A stretch of DNA of 13,882 bases, from positions 1-13,882 of the forward strand of contig JALOSD010000067.1 in NCBI GenBank assembly GCA_025458585.1, read 5' to 3'. This DNA is from Burkholderiaceae bacterium. Lineage in GTDB: Bacteria > Pseudomonadota > Gammaproteobacteria > Burkholderiales > Burkholderiaceae_C. Positions 7,340-13,882 of this stretch are shown here, in pieces. Each line of letters opens with the position of its first letter. Position 1 is the stretch's first letter. The position numbers were made by a program, and so were the translations under genes. The notes under the pieces are model-generated. The model was not told where the DNA came from, made no database searches, and saw only the letters and a program-made list of their open reading frames with translations.

Positions 7340-7876
7340 ATGGACTCTTATCACGGCACCACGATCGTCAGCGTCCGCCGCGGCGCGCAGGTCGCCCTCG
7401 GCGGCGACGGCCAGGTCACGCTCGGCAACATCGTCGTCAAGGCGAGCGCGCGCAAGGTGCGCAAGCTGCACCGCGACCAGGTGCTCGCCGGCTTTGCCGG
7501 CGCCACCGCCGACGCCTTCACGCTGTTCGAGCGCTTCGAGGCCAAGCTCGAGAAGCACCAGGGCCACCTGCAGCGCGCGGCGATCGAGCTCACGCGCGAC
7601 TGGCGCACCGACCGCGTGCTGCGCCGACTCGAGGCGATGCTCGCGGTCGCCGACCGCGAGGCCTCGCTGATCATCACCGGCAACGGCGACGTGCTCGAGC
7701 CCGAGTTCGGCATTGTCGCGATCGGCTCGGGCGGCGCCTACGCGCAGGCCGCCGCCCGCGCGCTCGTCGAGCACACCGCGCTCGCGCCGGCGGCGGTCGT
7801 CAAGAAGGCGCTCGAGATCGCCGGCGACCTGTGCATCTATACCAACCAGCACCACACGGTGGAAGTGCTGGAGTGA
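7340..7876 (+). CDS. hslV: ATP-dependent protease proteolytic subunit HslV (ClpQ)
   Basis: The protein has 178 residues. HslV is the Ntn-hydrolase peptidase of the HslVU complex, a dodecamer that degrades misfolded and some regulatory proteins in the cytosol. The catalytic threonine is T7 in HGTTIVSVRR, so a six-residue leader (MDSYHG) must be removed to expose it. Other family blocks are VALGGDGQVTLGN, VLAGFAGATADAFTLFERFE, KLEKHQGHLQRAA, WRTDRVLRRLEAML, LIITGNGDVLEPE and AIGSGGAYAQAAARAL. The earlier in-frame ATG-like frame from 7265 overlaps the preceding gene and encodes Arg-rich shadow sequence, so ATG at 7340 is chosen. hslU follows after 4 nt. No sigma32-type promoter is recognisable in the short gap upstream. 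Confidence 0.97.
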   Translation: MDSYHGTTIVSVRRGAQVALGGDGQVTLGNIVVKASARKVRKLHRDQVLAGFAGATADAFTLFERFEAKLEKHQGHLQRAAIELTRDWRTDRVLRRLEAMLAVADREASLIITGNGDVLEPEFGIVAIGSGGAYAQAAARALVEHTALAPAAVVKKALEIAGDLCIYTNQHHTVEVLE

Positions 7877-7880
7877 CGCC

Positions 7881-9212
7881 ATGTCGATGACCCCGCAGGA
7901 GATCGTCTCCGAACTCGACCGCCACATCGTCGGCCAGGCCGCGGCCAAGCGCGCGGTGGCGATCGCGCTGCGCAACCGCTGGCGCCGCCAGCAGGTCGAC
8001 GAGAAGCTGCGTGGCGAGATCACGCCGAAGAACATTCTGATGATCGGCCCGACCGGCGTCGGCAAGACCGAGATCGCGCGCCGCCTCGCGCGGCTGGCCG
8101 ACGCGCCGTTCGTCAAGGTCGAGGCCACCAAGTTCACCGAGGTCGGCTACGTCGGCAAGGACGTCGACACGATCGTGCGCGACCTGGTCGACGTCGCCGT
8201 CAAGCAGGAGCGCGAGCGGCAGATGAAGACGCGCCGCGCGCAGGCCGAGGACGCTGCCGAGGATCGCGTGCTCGACATCCTGGTGCCGCCGCCGCGCTCG
8301 GGTGCGGGTTTCGCCGCGGAGACGCCGCTGCCCGACAACACGGCGCGCCAGGTGATGCGCAAGCGCCTGCGCGAGGGCGCGCTCGACGACAAGGAGATCG
8401 ACGTTGAGATCGCCGACACGCGCCCCGCGCTCGAGATCCTCGGGCCGCAGGGCATGGAGGACATGGCCGAGCAGTTCAAGAGCCTGTTCTCGCAGCTCGG
8501 CTCGACGCGCAAGAAGACGCGCAGGCTCAAGATCGCCGAGGCGCTCAAGCTGCTCGTCGACGAGGAAGCGGCCAAGCTCGTCAACGAGGACGACATCAAG
8601 ACCGCCGCGCTCGCCCACGCCGAGGCGAACGGCATCGTGTTCATCGACGAGATCGACAAGGTCGCGAGCCGTGCCGATCACGGCGGCGCCGACGTCAGCC
8701 GCCAGGGCGTGCAGCGCGACCTGCTGCCGCTCGTCGAGGGCACGACGGTGAACACCAAGTACGGCATGGTCAAGACCGACCACATCCTGTTCATCGCCTC
8801 GGGCGCGTTCCACCTCGCCAAGCCGAGCGACCTGATCCCCGAGCTGCAGGGGCGCTTCCCGATTCGCGTCGAGCTCGGCTCGCTGTCGATCGACGACTTC
8901 GAGGCGATCCTCACGAGCACGCACGCGAGCCTGGTCAAGCAGTACCAGGCGCTGCTCGCGACCGAAGGCGTCACGCTGGAAATCACGCCCGAGGGCATCC
9001 GCCGGCTGGCGCAGATCGCCTACGACGTCAACGAGCGCACCGAGAACATCGGCGCGCGGCGGCTCGCCACCGTGATGGAGCGGCTGCTCGACGAGATCAG
9101 CTTCGACGCGCCGAAGCTCGCCGGACAGACGCTGACCCTCGATGCCGCCGCCGTCGATGGCAAGCTCGGCGAGCTGGCGAAGAACGAGGACCTGTCGCGC
9201 TACATCCTGTAG
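7881..9212 (+). CDS. hslU: ATP-dependent protease ATPase subunit HslU (ClpY)
   Basis: The protein has 443 residues, the same length as E. coli HslU. It is a hexameric AAA+ unfoldase that feeds substrates into HslV. It begins MSMTPQEIVSELDRHIVGQ. Walker A is GPTGVGKT (56-63), the pore loop GYVG is at 89-92, Walker B is IVFIDEID with D256/E257, and the sensor-2 GARRL is at 391-395. The variable I domain is about 110-240. It ends with the conserved EDLSRYIL tail, which docks into HslV. A GGAG at 7870-7873, inside the last codons of hslV, is 7 nt before the ATG, so the pair is translationally coupled. coaX converges on it 25 nt downstream. Confidence 0.98.
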   Translation: MSMTPQEIVSELDRHIVGQAAAKRAVAIALRNRWRRQQVDEKLRGEITPKNILMIGPTGVGKTEIARRLARLADAPFVKVEATKFTEVGYVGKDVDTIVRDLVDVAVKQERERQMKTRRAQAEDAAEDRVLDILVPPPRSGAGFAAETPLPDNTARQVMRKRLREGALDDKEIDVEIADTRPALEILGPQGMEDMAEQFKSLFSQLGSTRKKTRRLKIAEALKLLVDEEAAKLVNEDDIKTAALAHAEANGIVFIDEIDKVASRADHGGADVSRQGVQRDLLPLVEGTTVNTKYGMVKTDHILFIASGAFHLAKPSDLIPELQGRFPIRVELGSLSIDDFEAILTSTHASLVKQYQALLATEGVTLEITPEGIRRLAQIAYDVNERTENIGARRLATVMERLLDEISFDAPKLAGQTLTLDAAAVDGKLGELAKNEDLSRYIL

Positions 9213-9226
9213 GCGCGGCGCCGCGC
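9213..9226. terminator. Palindrome between convergent hslU and coaX
   Basis: GCGCGGCGCCGCGC, a perfect 14-base palindrome, starts immediately after the hslU stop codon and fills much of the 25-nt convergent gap. It could fold in transcripts from either side. It has no loop in perfect form and no T-tract on either strand, so a terminator role is only plausible. Confidence 0.35.
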
Positions 9227-9237
9227 CGGCCGCGCGA

Positions 9238-10014
9238 CTACAGCGCGAGCCGGTGCGACTGCATGGCGAGCAGGCCGTCGAAGATCAGCGACTCGATCAG
9301 CTCGTGCTCGATGTCGAGGAACGGTGCCACTTTCCACCCCGCACCGCCGGTGATGAGCACGGCCGGCCGCGCGCCGCAGCGCGTGTGCAGGTGGCGGTGC
9401 ATGCGCTCGATCGCGCCGGTGATGGCGTAGGTGCCGCCGCTGGTCAGGGCATCCGAGGTGTTCGACGGGAACGCACGCACCTCGCCCGTGGGCACGCGCA
9501 GCCCGGCGGTGCCGCTTTCGAGCGCGCGCAGCATGATGCCGTGGCCGGGCAGGATCAGGCCGCCGAGGAAACGCCCGCTCGGATCGAGCGCGTCGACCGT
9601 CACCGCGGTACCGATCATCACCACGAGCGCCGGACGCACGCTGCCACCGGCGGCGCGGTCGCGCATGTGCGCGCGCGCGCCGATCAGCGCCACCCAGCGG
9701 TCCGCGCCGAGGCGCGCGGGATGGTCGTACCCGTTGGTGACGCCGGCGTCGTGCGCGCTCGGGACGACCCAGCGCGGCGGAATGTCCCACAACTCGAGCT
9801 GCTCCTCGACGCGGCGCTTGACCGCGTCGCCGGCGACGTTGCAGCCGAGCATGCTCGCCGGCGGGGGTATGCGCTTCCAGTCGCCGTCGGCGAGCTCGTC
9901 GATGTTCTCGAGGAAGACCGCGCCGTGCGCGAGCACCGCGGCACCGGGCTGTGGCGACGCGTATTGCGCCCACTTCAGTCGCGTGTTGCCGATGTCGATC
10001 GCGAGGAAGCTCAT
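9238..10014 (-). CDS. coaX: Type III pantothenate kinase
   Basis: The protein has 258 residues, the normal CoaX length. It phosphorylates pantothenate with ATP, the first step of CoA synthesis; type III enzymes are not inhibited by CoA and need a monovalent cation. Motifs of the acetate/sugar kinase-Hsp70 fold are visible: phosphate-1 DIGNTRLKW (7-15), pantothenate/dimer motif GADRWVALIG (103-112) with presumed catalytic D105, phosphate-2 GTAVTVD (135-141) and FLGGLILPG (149-157). It converges on hslU and is divergent from icmF. In many betaproteobacteria coaX follows birA (from memory); here no birA is adjacent. A weak extended -10 (TGC-TACCCT, complement of 10023-10031) lies just before the start codon, which would leave almost no leader. 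The C-terminus ends normally. Confidence 0.95.
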   Translation of the reverse strand: MSFLAIDIGNTRLKWAQYASPQPGAAVLAHGAVFLENIDELADGDWKRIPPPASMLGCNVAGDAVKRRVEEQLELWDIPPRWVVPSAHDAGVTNGYDHPARLGADRWVALIGARAHMRDRAAGGSVRPALVVMIGTAVTVDALDPSGRFLGGLILPGHGIMLRALESGTAGLRVPTGEVRAFPSNTSDALTSGGTYAITGAIERMHRHLHTRCGARPAVLITGGAGWKVAPFLDIEHELIESLIFDGLLAMQSHRLAL

Positions 10015-10102
10015 CGGCCGCGAGGGTAGCAGGCCGGCGGGCGCGAGGCCATCGTGGCGACCCCGTGCCCGCGCCGCACGCCGGCCGGCGCAGGGGCTCG
10101 GC

Positions 10103-10108
10103 TAAACT
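10103..10108 (+). promoter_or_regulatory. Candidate -10 element of icmF
   Basis: TAAACT in the context GGCTAAACTCGG is a good -10 match in a very GC-rich gap. No convincing -35 lies 17 nt upstream (GCCGGC region). Transcription from it would start near 10115, inside the dyad just downstream, which fits an operator that blocks initiation. Confidence 0.4.
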
Positions 10109-10112
10109 CGGT

Positions 10113-10134
10113 TTGACGTTGACGTAAACGTCAA
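10113..10134. promoter_or_regulatory. 22-bp dyad, likely operator controlling icmF
   Basis: Arms TTGACGTT (10113-10120) and AACGTCAA (10127-10134) are exact inverted repeats around a 6-base centre, GACGTA. The centre itself contains the palindrome ACGT, so the whole site is symmetric except at 10121 and 10126. It ends 33 nt before the icmF start codon. ACGT-centred dyads of this kind are reported for MerR-family LiuR regulators of branched-chain acyl-CoA catabolism in proteobacteria. I cannot confirm a match to that consensus without a motif search. Confidence 0.65.
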
Positions 10135-10167
10135 TCCACCCGCCCGTCGCCGGGCCGGAGAACCCGC

Positions 10168-13100
10168 ATGACCGACTTGTCCGCCGAATTCCGGGCGCTG
10201 GCACAGTACCGCCCGACCCACAAGGTCCGTTTCGTCACCGCGGCCAGCCTGTTCGACGGCCACGACGCGGCGATCAACATCATGCGCCGCATCCTGCAAG
10301 GCATGGGCGCCGAGGTGATCCACCTCGGGCACAACCGCTCGGTCGACGACGTGGTCACGGCGGCGCTGCAGGAAGATGTGCAGGGTATCGCCATCAGCAG
10401 CTACCAGGGCGGTCACGTCGAGTACTTCAAGTACATGATCGACCTGCTGCGCCAGCGCGGCGGCGCTCACATCCAGGTCTTCGGCGGCGGCGGCGGCGTG
10501 ATCGTGCCGCCCGAGATCCGTGAGCTGCAGGCCTACGGCGTCGCGCGCATCTACAGCCCCGAGGACGGCCAGCGCATGGGGCTGCAGGGGATGATCGGCG
10601 AGATGGTGATGCGCTGCGACCAGGACCTGTCGCCGCACGCGCCGAAGCAGATCGACGCGATCACGGGGCACTCGGACGCAGCGTGGCGCGCGCTCGCGCA
10701 GCTGATCACCGCGCTCGAGAACGGCCACGCCGACGCGGCACTCGTCGCCCAGCTGCGCGCGCGCGCCGCCGCCACCCGCGTGCCGGTGCTCGGCATCACG
10801 GGCACCGGCGGTGCCGGCAAGTCGAGCCTGACCGACGAGCTGATTCGCCGCCTGCGCCTCGACCAGGACGACCGGCTGCGCATCGCCGTCGTCAGCATCG
10901 ACCCGAGCCGGCGCAAGAGCGGCGGCGCGCTGCTCGGCGACCGCATCCGCATGAACGCGATCGGACCGTGGCAGCAGGGCCAGCGCGTCTACATGCGCAG
11001 CCTGGCGACGCGCGAGGCCGGCAGCGAGATCAGCGCCGCGCTGCCCGACGTGCTCGCCGCGTGCAAGGTCGCCGGCTTCGACCTCGTCGTCGTCGAGACC
11101 TCGGGCATCGGCCAGGGCGACGCGGCGATCGTGCCGCACGTCGACGTGCCGCTGTACGTGATGACGCCCGAGTTCGGCGCCGCGAGCCAGCTCGAGAAGA
11201 TCGACATGCTCGACTTCGCCGAGTTCGTCGCGATCAACAAGTTCGACCGCAAGGGCGGCACCATGGCCAGCCACTTCAACGACGACGGCGTCACGGCGCT
11301 GTACCAGGCGCTGAAGGCGCGGCTGATCGAGCGCGGGCTCGACGCGCTGGCCGACGGCCGGCTGCCGCCAGTCGCGACCCGTCACAGCACGCACCGCTCT
11401 CCCGTCGTGCCGCCTTCACGCGCGCGGTACCTGGCCGACATCGCCGAGACGGTGCGCGCCTACAAGCGGCACGCGCGCGAACAGGCGAGACTCGCACGCG
11501 AGGTGCAGCAGCTGCGCGAAAGCGCGCGCATGCTGCTCGAGGCGATTCCGCAGAAGTCGAAGGCGCGCGAAGCGCTCGAAGAGCAGGCGCAGATCCGCGA
11601 AGCGAAGCTCGACGCCCACTCGCGCAAGCTGCTCGCGATGTGGCCCGACATGCAGCGCGCCTACGCCGGCGACGAGTACGTCGTGAAGATCCGCGACCGG
11701 GAGATCCGCACCCGGCTGACCTACACGACGCTGTCGGGCAGCAAGGTGCGCAAGGTCGTGCTGCCGCGCTACGAGGACCACGGCGAGCTGCTCAAGTGGC
11801 TGCTGCTCGAGAACGTGCCAGGATCTTTCCCGTACACCGCCGGCGTGTTCGCGTTCAAGCGCGAGAACGAGGATCCCACGCGCATGTTCGCCGGCGAGGG
11901 CGACGCGTTCCGTACCAACCGCCGCTTCAAGCTGCTCTCCGAAGGAATGCCGGCCAAGCGGCTGTCGACGGCGTTCGATTCCGTGACGCTGTACGGTCAC
12001 GACCCCGATCCGCGGCCCGACATCTACGGCAAGGTCGGCAACTCGGGCGTCAGCATCGCCACGCTCGATGACATGAAGGTGCTGTACTCGGGCTTCGACC
12101 TGTGCAGCCCGAACACGTCGGTCAGCATGACGATCAACGGCCCGGCGCCGACGATCCTCGCGATGTTCATGAACACCGCGATCGACCAGCAGCTCGACAG
12201 GTTCAAGGCGGACAACGGCCGCGAACCGACCGACGACGAGGCCGCGAAGATCCGCGCCTGGGTGCTGTCGAACGTGCGCGGCACCGTGCAGGCCGACATC
12301 CTGAAGGAGGACCAGGGTCAGAACACCTGCATCTTCTCGACCGAGTTCAGCCTGAAGGTGATGGGCGACATCGCCGAGTACTTCGTGCACCACGACGTGC
12401 GCAACTTCTACTCGGTGAGCATCTCGGGCTATCACATTGCCGAGGCCGGGGCGAACCCGATCAGCCAGCTGGCGTTCACGCTCGCCAACGGGTTCACCTT
12501 CGTCGAGGCGTACCTGGCGCGCGGGATGCACGTCGACGACTTCGCGCCGAACCTGAGCTTCTTCTTCAGCAACGGAATGGACCCCGAGTACACCGTGCTC
12601 GGACGCGTGGCACGCCGCATCTGGGCCACGGCGATGCGCGAGCGCTACGGCGCCAACGAGCGCAGCCAGAAGCTGAAATACCACATCCAGACGAGCGGGC
12701 GCAGCCTGCACGCGCAGGAGATCGCGTTCAACGACATCCGCACGACGCTGCAGGCGCTGATCGCCGTGTACGACAACTGCAACAGCCTGCATACGAACGC
12801 CTACGACGAGGCGATCACGACGCCGACGGAGGAGTCGGTGCGCCGCGCGATGGCGATCCAGTTGATCATCAACCGCGAGTGGGGTCTTGCGAAGAATGAG
12901 AACCCCAACCAGGGGGCGTTCGTGGTCGAGGAGCTGACCGAACTCGTCGAGGAGGCCGTGCTCGCCGAGTTCGAGCGCATCGCCGAGCGCGGCGGCGTGC
13001 TCGGCGCGATGGAGACCGGTTACCAGCGCGGCAAGATCCAGGAAGAATCGATGCACTACGAGATGCTCAAGCACACCGGCGAGCATCCGATCATCGGCGT

Positions 13101-13377
13101 CAACACGTTCCGCAATCCGCACGGCGACCCGGTGCCCGAGGCGATCGAACTCGCGCGGTCGACGGAGGACGAGAAGCGGTCGCAGCTCGATCGGCTTGAG
13201 AGCTTCCATCGCCGGCACGCTGAGCAGGCGCCGGTGATGCTCGAACGTCTGCGTCGCGCCGTCATCGACGACGCGAACGTTTTCGACGTGCTGATGGACG
13301 CCGTGCGCTGCTGCACCCTCGGCCAGATCACGAGTGCACTGTTCGAGGTCGGGGGTCAGTACCGCCGCAGCATGTAA
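10168..13377 (+). CDS. icmF: Fused isobutyryl-CoA mutase (adenosylcobalamin-dependent, with MeaB-like GTPase domain)
   Basis: The protein has 1069 residues, similar to known IcmF proteins. It interconverts isobutyryl-CoA and n-butyryl-CoA by a radical mechanism; some homologues also act on isovaleryl/pivalyl-CoA. Domain 1 (~15-150) binds B12, with axial ligand H32 in SLFDGHDAAIN and a Gly-rich GGGGGV loop. Domain 2 (~205-420) is the G-protein chaperone, with Walker A GTGGAGKS (212-219), ETSGIGQGD (310-318) and NKFD (357-360). A linker precedes the (beta/alpha)8 mutase domain (~510-1069), which carries GVSIATLDDMKVLYSGFDLC, NTSVSMTINGPAP and YHIQTSGRSLH (838-848). The fused B12-GTPase-mutase order separates it from methylmalonyl-CoA mutase. 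A GGAG lies 7 nt before the ATG. Upstream are a -10 candidate and a dyad operator. No lesion is seen. Confidence 0.96.
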   Translation: MTDLSAEFRALAQYRPTHKVRFVTAASLFDGHDAAINIMRRILQGMGAEVIHLGHNRSVDDVVTAALQEDVQGIAISSYQGGHVEYFKYMIDLLRQRGGAHIQVFGGGGGVIVPPEIRELQAYGVARIYSPEDGQRMGLQGMIGEMVMRCDQDLSPHAPKQIDAITGHSDAAWRALAQLITALENGHADAALVAQLRARAAATRVPVLGITGTGGAGKSSLTDELIRRLRLDQDDRLRIAVVSIDPSRRKSGGALLGDRIRMNAIGPWQQGQRVYMRSLATREAGSEISAALPDVLAACKVAGFDLVVVETSGIGQGDAAIVPHVDVPLYVMTPEFGAASQLEKIDMLDFAEFVAINKFDRKGGTMASHFNDDGVTALYQALKARLIERGLDALADGRLPPVATRHSTHRSPVVPPSRARYLADIAETVRAYKRHAREQARLAREVQQLRESARMLLEAIPQKSKAREALEEQAQIREAKLDAHSRKLLAMWPDMQRAYAGDEYVVKIRDREIRTRLTYTTLSGSKVRKVVLPRYEDHGELLKWLLLENVPGSFPYTAGVFAFKRENEDPTRMFAGEGDAFRTNRRFKLLSEGMPAKRLSTAFDSVTLYGHDPDPRPDIYGKVGNSGVSIATLDDMKVLYSGFDLCSPNTSVSMTINGPAPTILAMFMNTAIDQQLDRFKADNGREPTDDEAAKIRAWVLSNVRGTVQADILKEDQGQNTCIFSTEFSLKVMGDIAEYFVHHDVRNFYSVSISGYHIAEAGANPISQLAFTLANGFTFVEAYLARGMHVDDFAPNLSFFFSNGMDPEYTVLGRVARRIWATAMRERYGANERSQKLKYHIQTSGRSLHAQEIAFNDIRTTLQALIAVYDNCNSLHTNAYDEAITTPTEESVRRAMAIQLIINREWGLAKNENPNQGAFVVEELTELVEEAVLAEFERIAERGGVLGAMETGYQRGKIQEESMHYEMLKHTGEHPIIGVNTFRNPHGDPVPEAIELARSTEDEKRSQLDRLESFHRRHAEQAPVMLERLRRAVIDDANVFDVLMDAVRCCTLGQITSALFEVGGQYRRSM

Positions 13378-13423
13378 CGTGATGCGGGGCGATCGAGCCG
13401 CCTCGCACTTCCGACGCGCGCCC

Positions 13424-13460
13424 AAAAGGAAAAGGGCCCAACCGTGAGGTTGAGCCCTTT
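13424..13460 (-). terminator. Rho-independent terminator of the rRNA operon
   Basis: AAAGGGCCCAACC (13431-13443) and GGTTGAGCCCTTT (13448-13460) form a 13-bp stem with one mismatch and a GTGA loop. On the minus strand it follows 5S rRNA after a few bases and is trailed by TTTTCCTTTT, so it mainly terminates the rRNA operon. On the plus strand the stem ends CCCTTTCAAATATTA, so it may also stop icmF transcripts weakly. The 53 nt between the icmF stop and the terminator contain nothing recognisable. Confidence 0.85.
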
Positions 13461-13468
13461 CAAATATT

Positions 13469-13563
13469 AGCCTGACGATGTCCTACTTTCACACGGGAAT
13501 CCGCACTATCATCGGCGCAGAGGCGTTTCACTGTCCTGTTCGGGATGGGAAGGAGTGGGACCA
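13469..13563 (-). rRNA. rrf: 5S ribosomal RNA, 5' end missing or replaced
   Basis: On the minus strand the sequence from TGGTCCCACTCC through CCATCCCGAACAGGACAGTG, CGCCGATGATAGTGCGG and GTGTGAAAGTAGG to CATCGTCAGGCT is clear betaproteobacterial 5S rRNA. It is about 95 nt instead of about 113. The normal first ~20 nt (like GCCTGATGACCATAGC) are absent; 13564-13583 instead read CTTGCTTTCACTGGCAG-type sequence on the minus strand. The 3' strand of helix I (ATCGTCAGGCT) therefore has no partner. The gene lies 97 nt after 23S in the usual order. If the sequence is right, this 5S copy is probably non-functional and other rRNA operons would supply 5S. A local assembly error is the main alternative. 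Confidence 0.85.
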
Positions 13564-13660
13564 CTGCCAGTGAAAGCAAGGCGCCTTATCCATAGAGTCA
13601 AATCAATCTGATTGCGTCGCCACACGGCGATGAACTTCGACGTTCGGCGTCAAAGTTATA
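13564..13660 (-). other. 23S-5S internal transcribed spacer
   Basis: The 97 nt between the 23S 3' end and the recognisable 5S hold no tRNA. A short stem, TCGCC-GTGT-GGCGA on the minus strand (about 13617-13630), could belong to a processing structure. The last ~20 nt next to 5S occupy the place where the 5S 5' end should be. Confidence 0.6.
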
Positions 13661-13882
13661 GGGTCAAGCCTCACGAGCAATTAGTACCGGTTAGCTTAAC
13701 GCATTACTACGCTTCCACACCCGGCCTATCAACGTCCTGGTCTCGAACGACTCTTCAGGGGGCTCGAGGCCCCGGCAAGACTCATCTTGAGACGAGTTTC
13801 CCGCTTAGATGCTTTCAGCGGTTATCTCTTCCGCACTTAGCTACTCGGCAATGCCACTGGCGTGACAACCGATACACCAGAG
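13661..13882 (-). rRNA. rrl: 23S ribosomal RNA, 3' terminal portion
   Basis: The last ~222 nt of 23S rRNA are present and the rest runs off the right edge. Diagnostic minus-strand blocks are GTTAAGCTAACCGGTACTAA, GTGAGGCTTGACCC (3' end), TTGATAGGCCGGGTGTGGAA and AACCGCTGAAAGCATCTAAG. The 3' end is set by similarity to the E. coli ending (GAGGCTTAACCTT) and may be off by a few bases. No lesion is visible in this part. The operon is transcribed leftward and converges on icmF. Confidence 0.95.

Noticed and set aside
10119..10143. MerR-style promoter with a 19-bp spacer spanning the icmF dyad
   Set aside because: TTGACG could serve as a -35, but no -10-like sequence occurs 17-20 nt downstream; the TAAACT upstream is a better -10.
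13378..13423. Separate terminator or small gene after icmF
   Set aside because: No hairpin with a T-tract on the plus strand and no credible short frame; only the rRNA terminator stem follows.
11416..13425. Minus-strand open frame of 669 codons opposite icmF
   Set aside because: It is the mirror frame of the mutase domain with Val/Leu/Arg/His-rich composition and no recognisable domain.

Overview
The window looks like chromosomal DNA of a high-GC betaproteobacterium of the order Burkholderiales, probably near the Rubrivivax/Leptothrix/Methylibium group. This rests on the recognisable proteins, very GC-rich codon use, a DksA with the betaproteobacterial ending, betaproteobacterial rRNA sequence, and a GC-rich hairpin repeat of a kind common in that order. 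The taxon is inferred; no phylogeny was run. There is no phage, insertion sequence, CRISPR array or tRNA. Nearly everything is housekeeping.

Layout: (1) Positions 1-3377, minus strand, hold a tight cluster in transcription order corC - lnt - glyQ - glyS (glyS leaves the window after 20 codons). It covers a CBS/CorC protein, the last enzyme of lipoprotein acylation and both subunits of tetrameric glycyl-tRNA synthetase. corC is broken: about 64 nt are missing from its first CBS domain and the reading frame is lost. (2) Positions 3495-9212, plus strand, hold a COG0523/CobW metal-chaperone GTPase, a DksA with three of the four zinc cysteines replaced, a block of nested GC hairpins, a 577-residue protein with two degenerate STAS-like regions, and the HslV/HslU protease. 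(3) A minus-strand type III pantothenate kinase gene (coaX) converges on hslU. (4) Divergent from coaX is icmF, encoding fused adenosylcobalamin-dependent isobutyryl-CoA mutase. It is preceded by a near-perfect 22-bp dyad that looks like an operator. (5) At the right edge the 3' end of an rRNA operon on the minus strand (23S, then 5S, then a terminator) converges on icmF. The 5S gene lacks its normal 5' end, so its closing helix cannot form.

The genes support translation (glyQS, rRNA), stringent control of rRNA transcription (dksA), envelope lipoprotein maturation (lnt), protein quality control (hslVU), CoA synthesis (coaX) and branched short-chain acyl-CoA metabolism (icmF). CoaX and IcmF share CoA chemistry, but nothing in the sequence shows co-regulation.

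I do not see a convincing new multigene system. The items most worth a second look are the two compact lesions (corC and 5S rRNA), which may be real or assembly errors, the dyad before icmF, the uncharacterised tandem-STAS protein beside hslVU, and the structured repeat after dksA.
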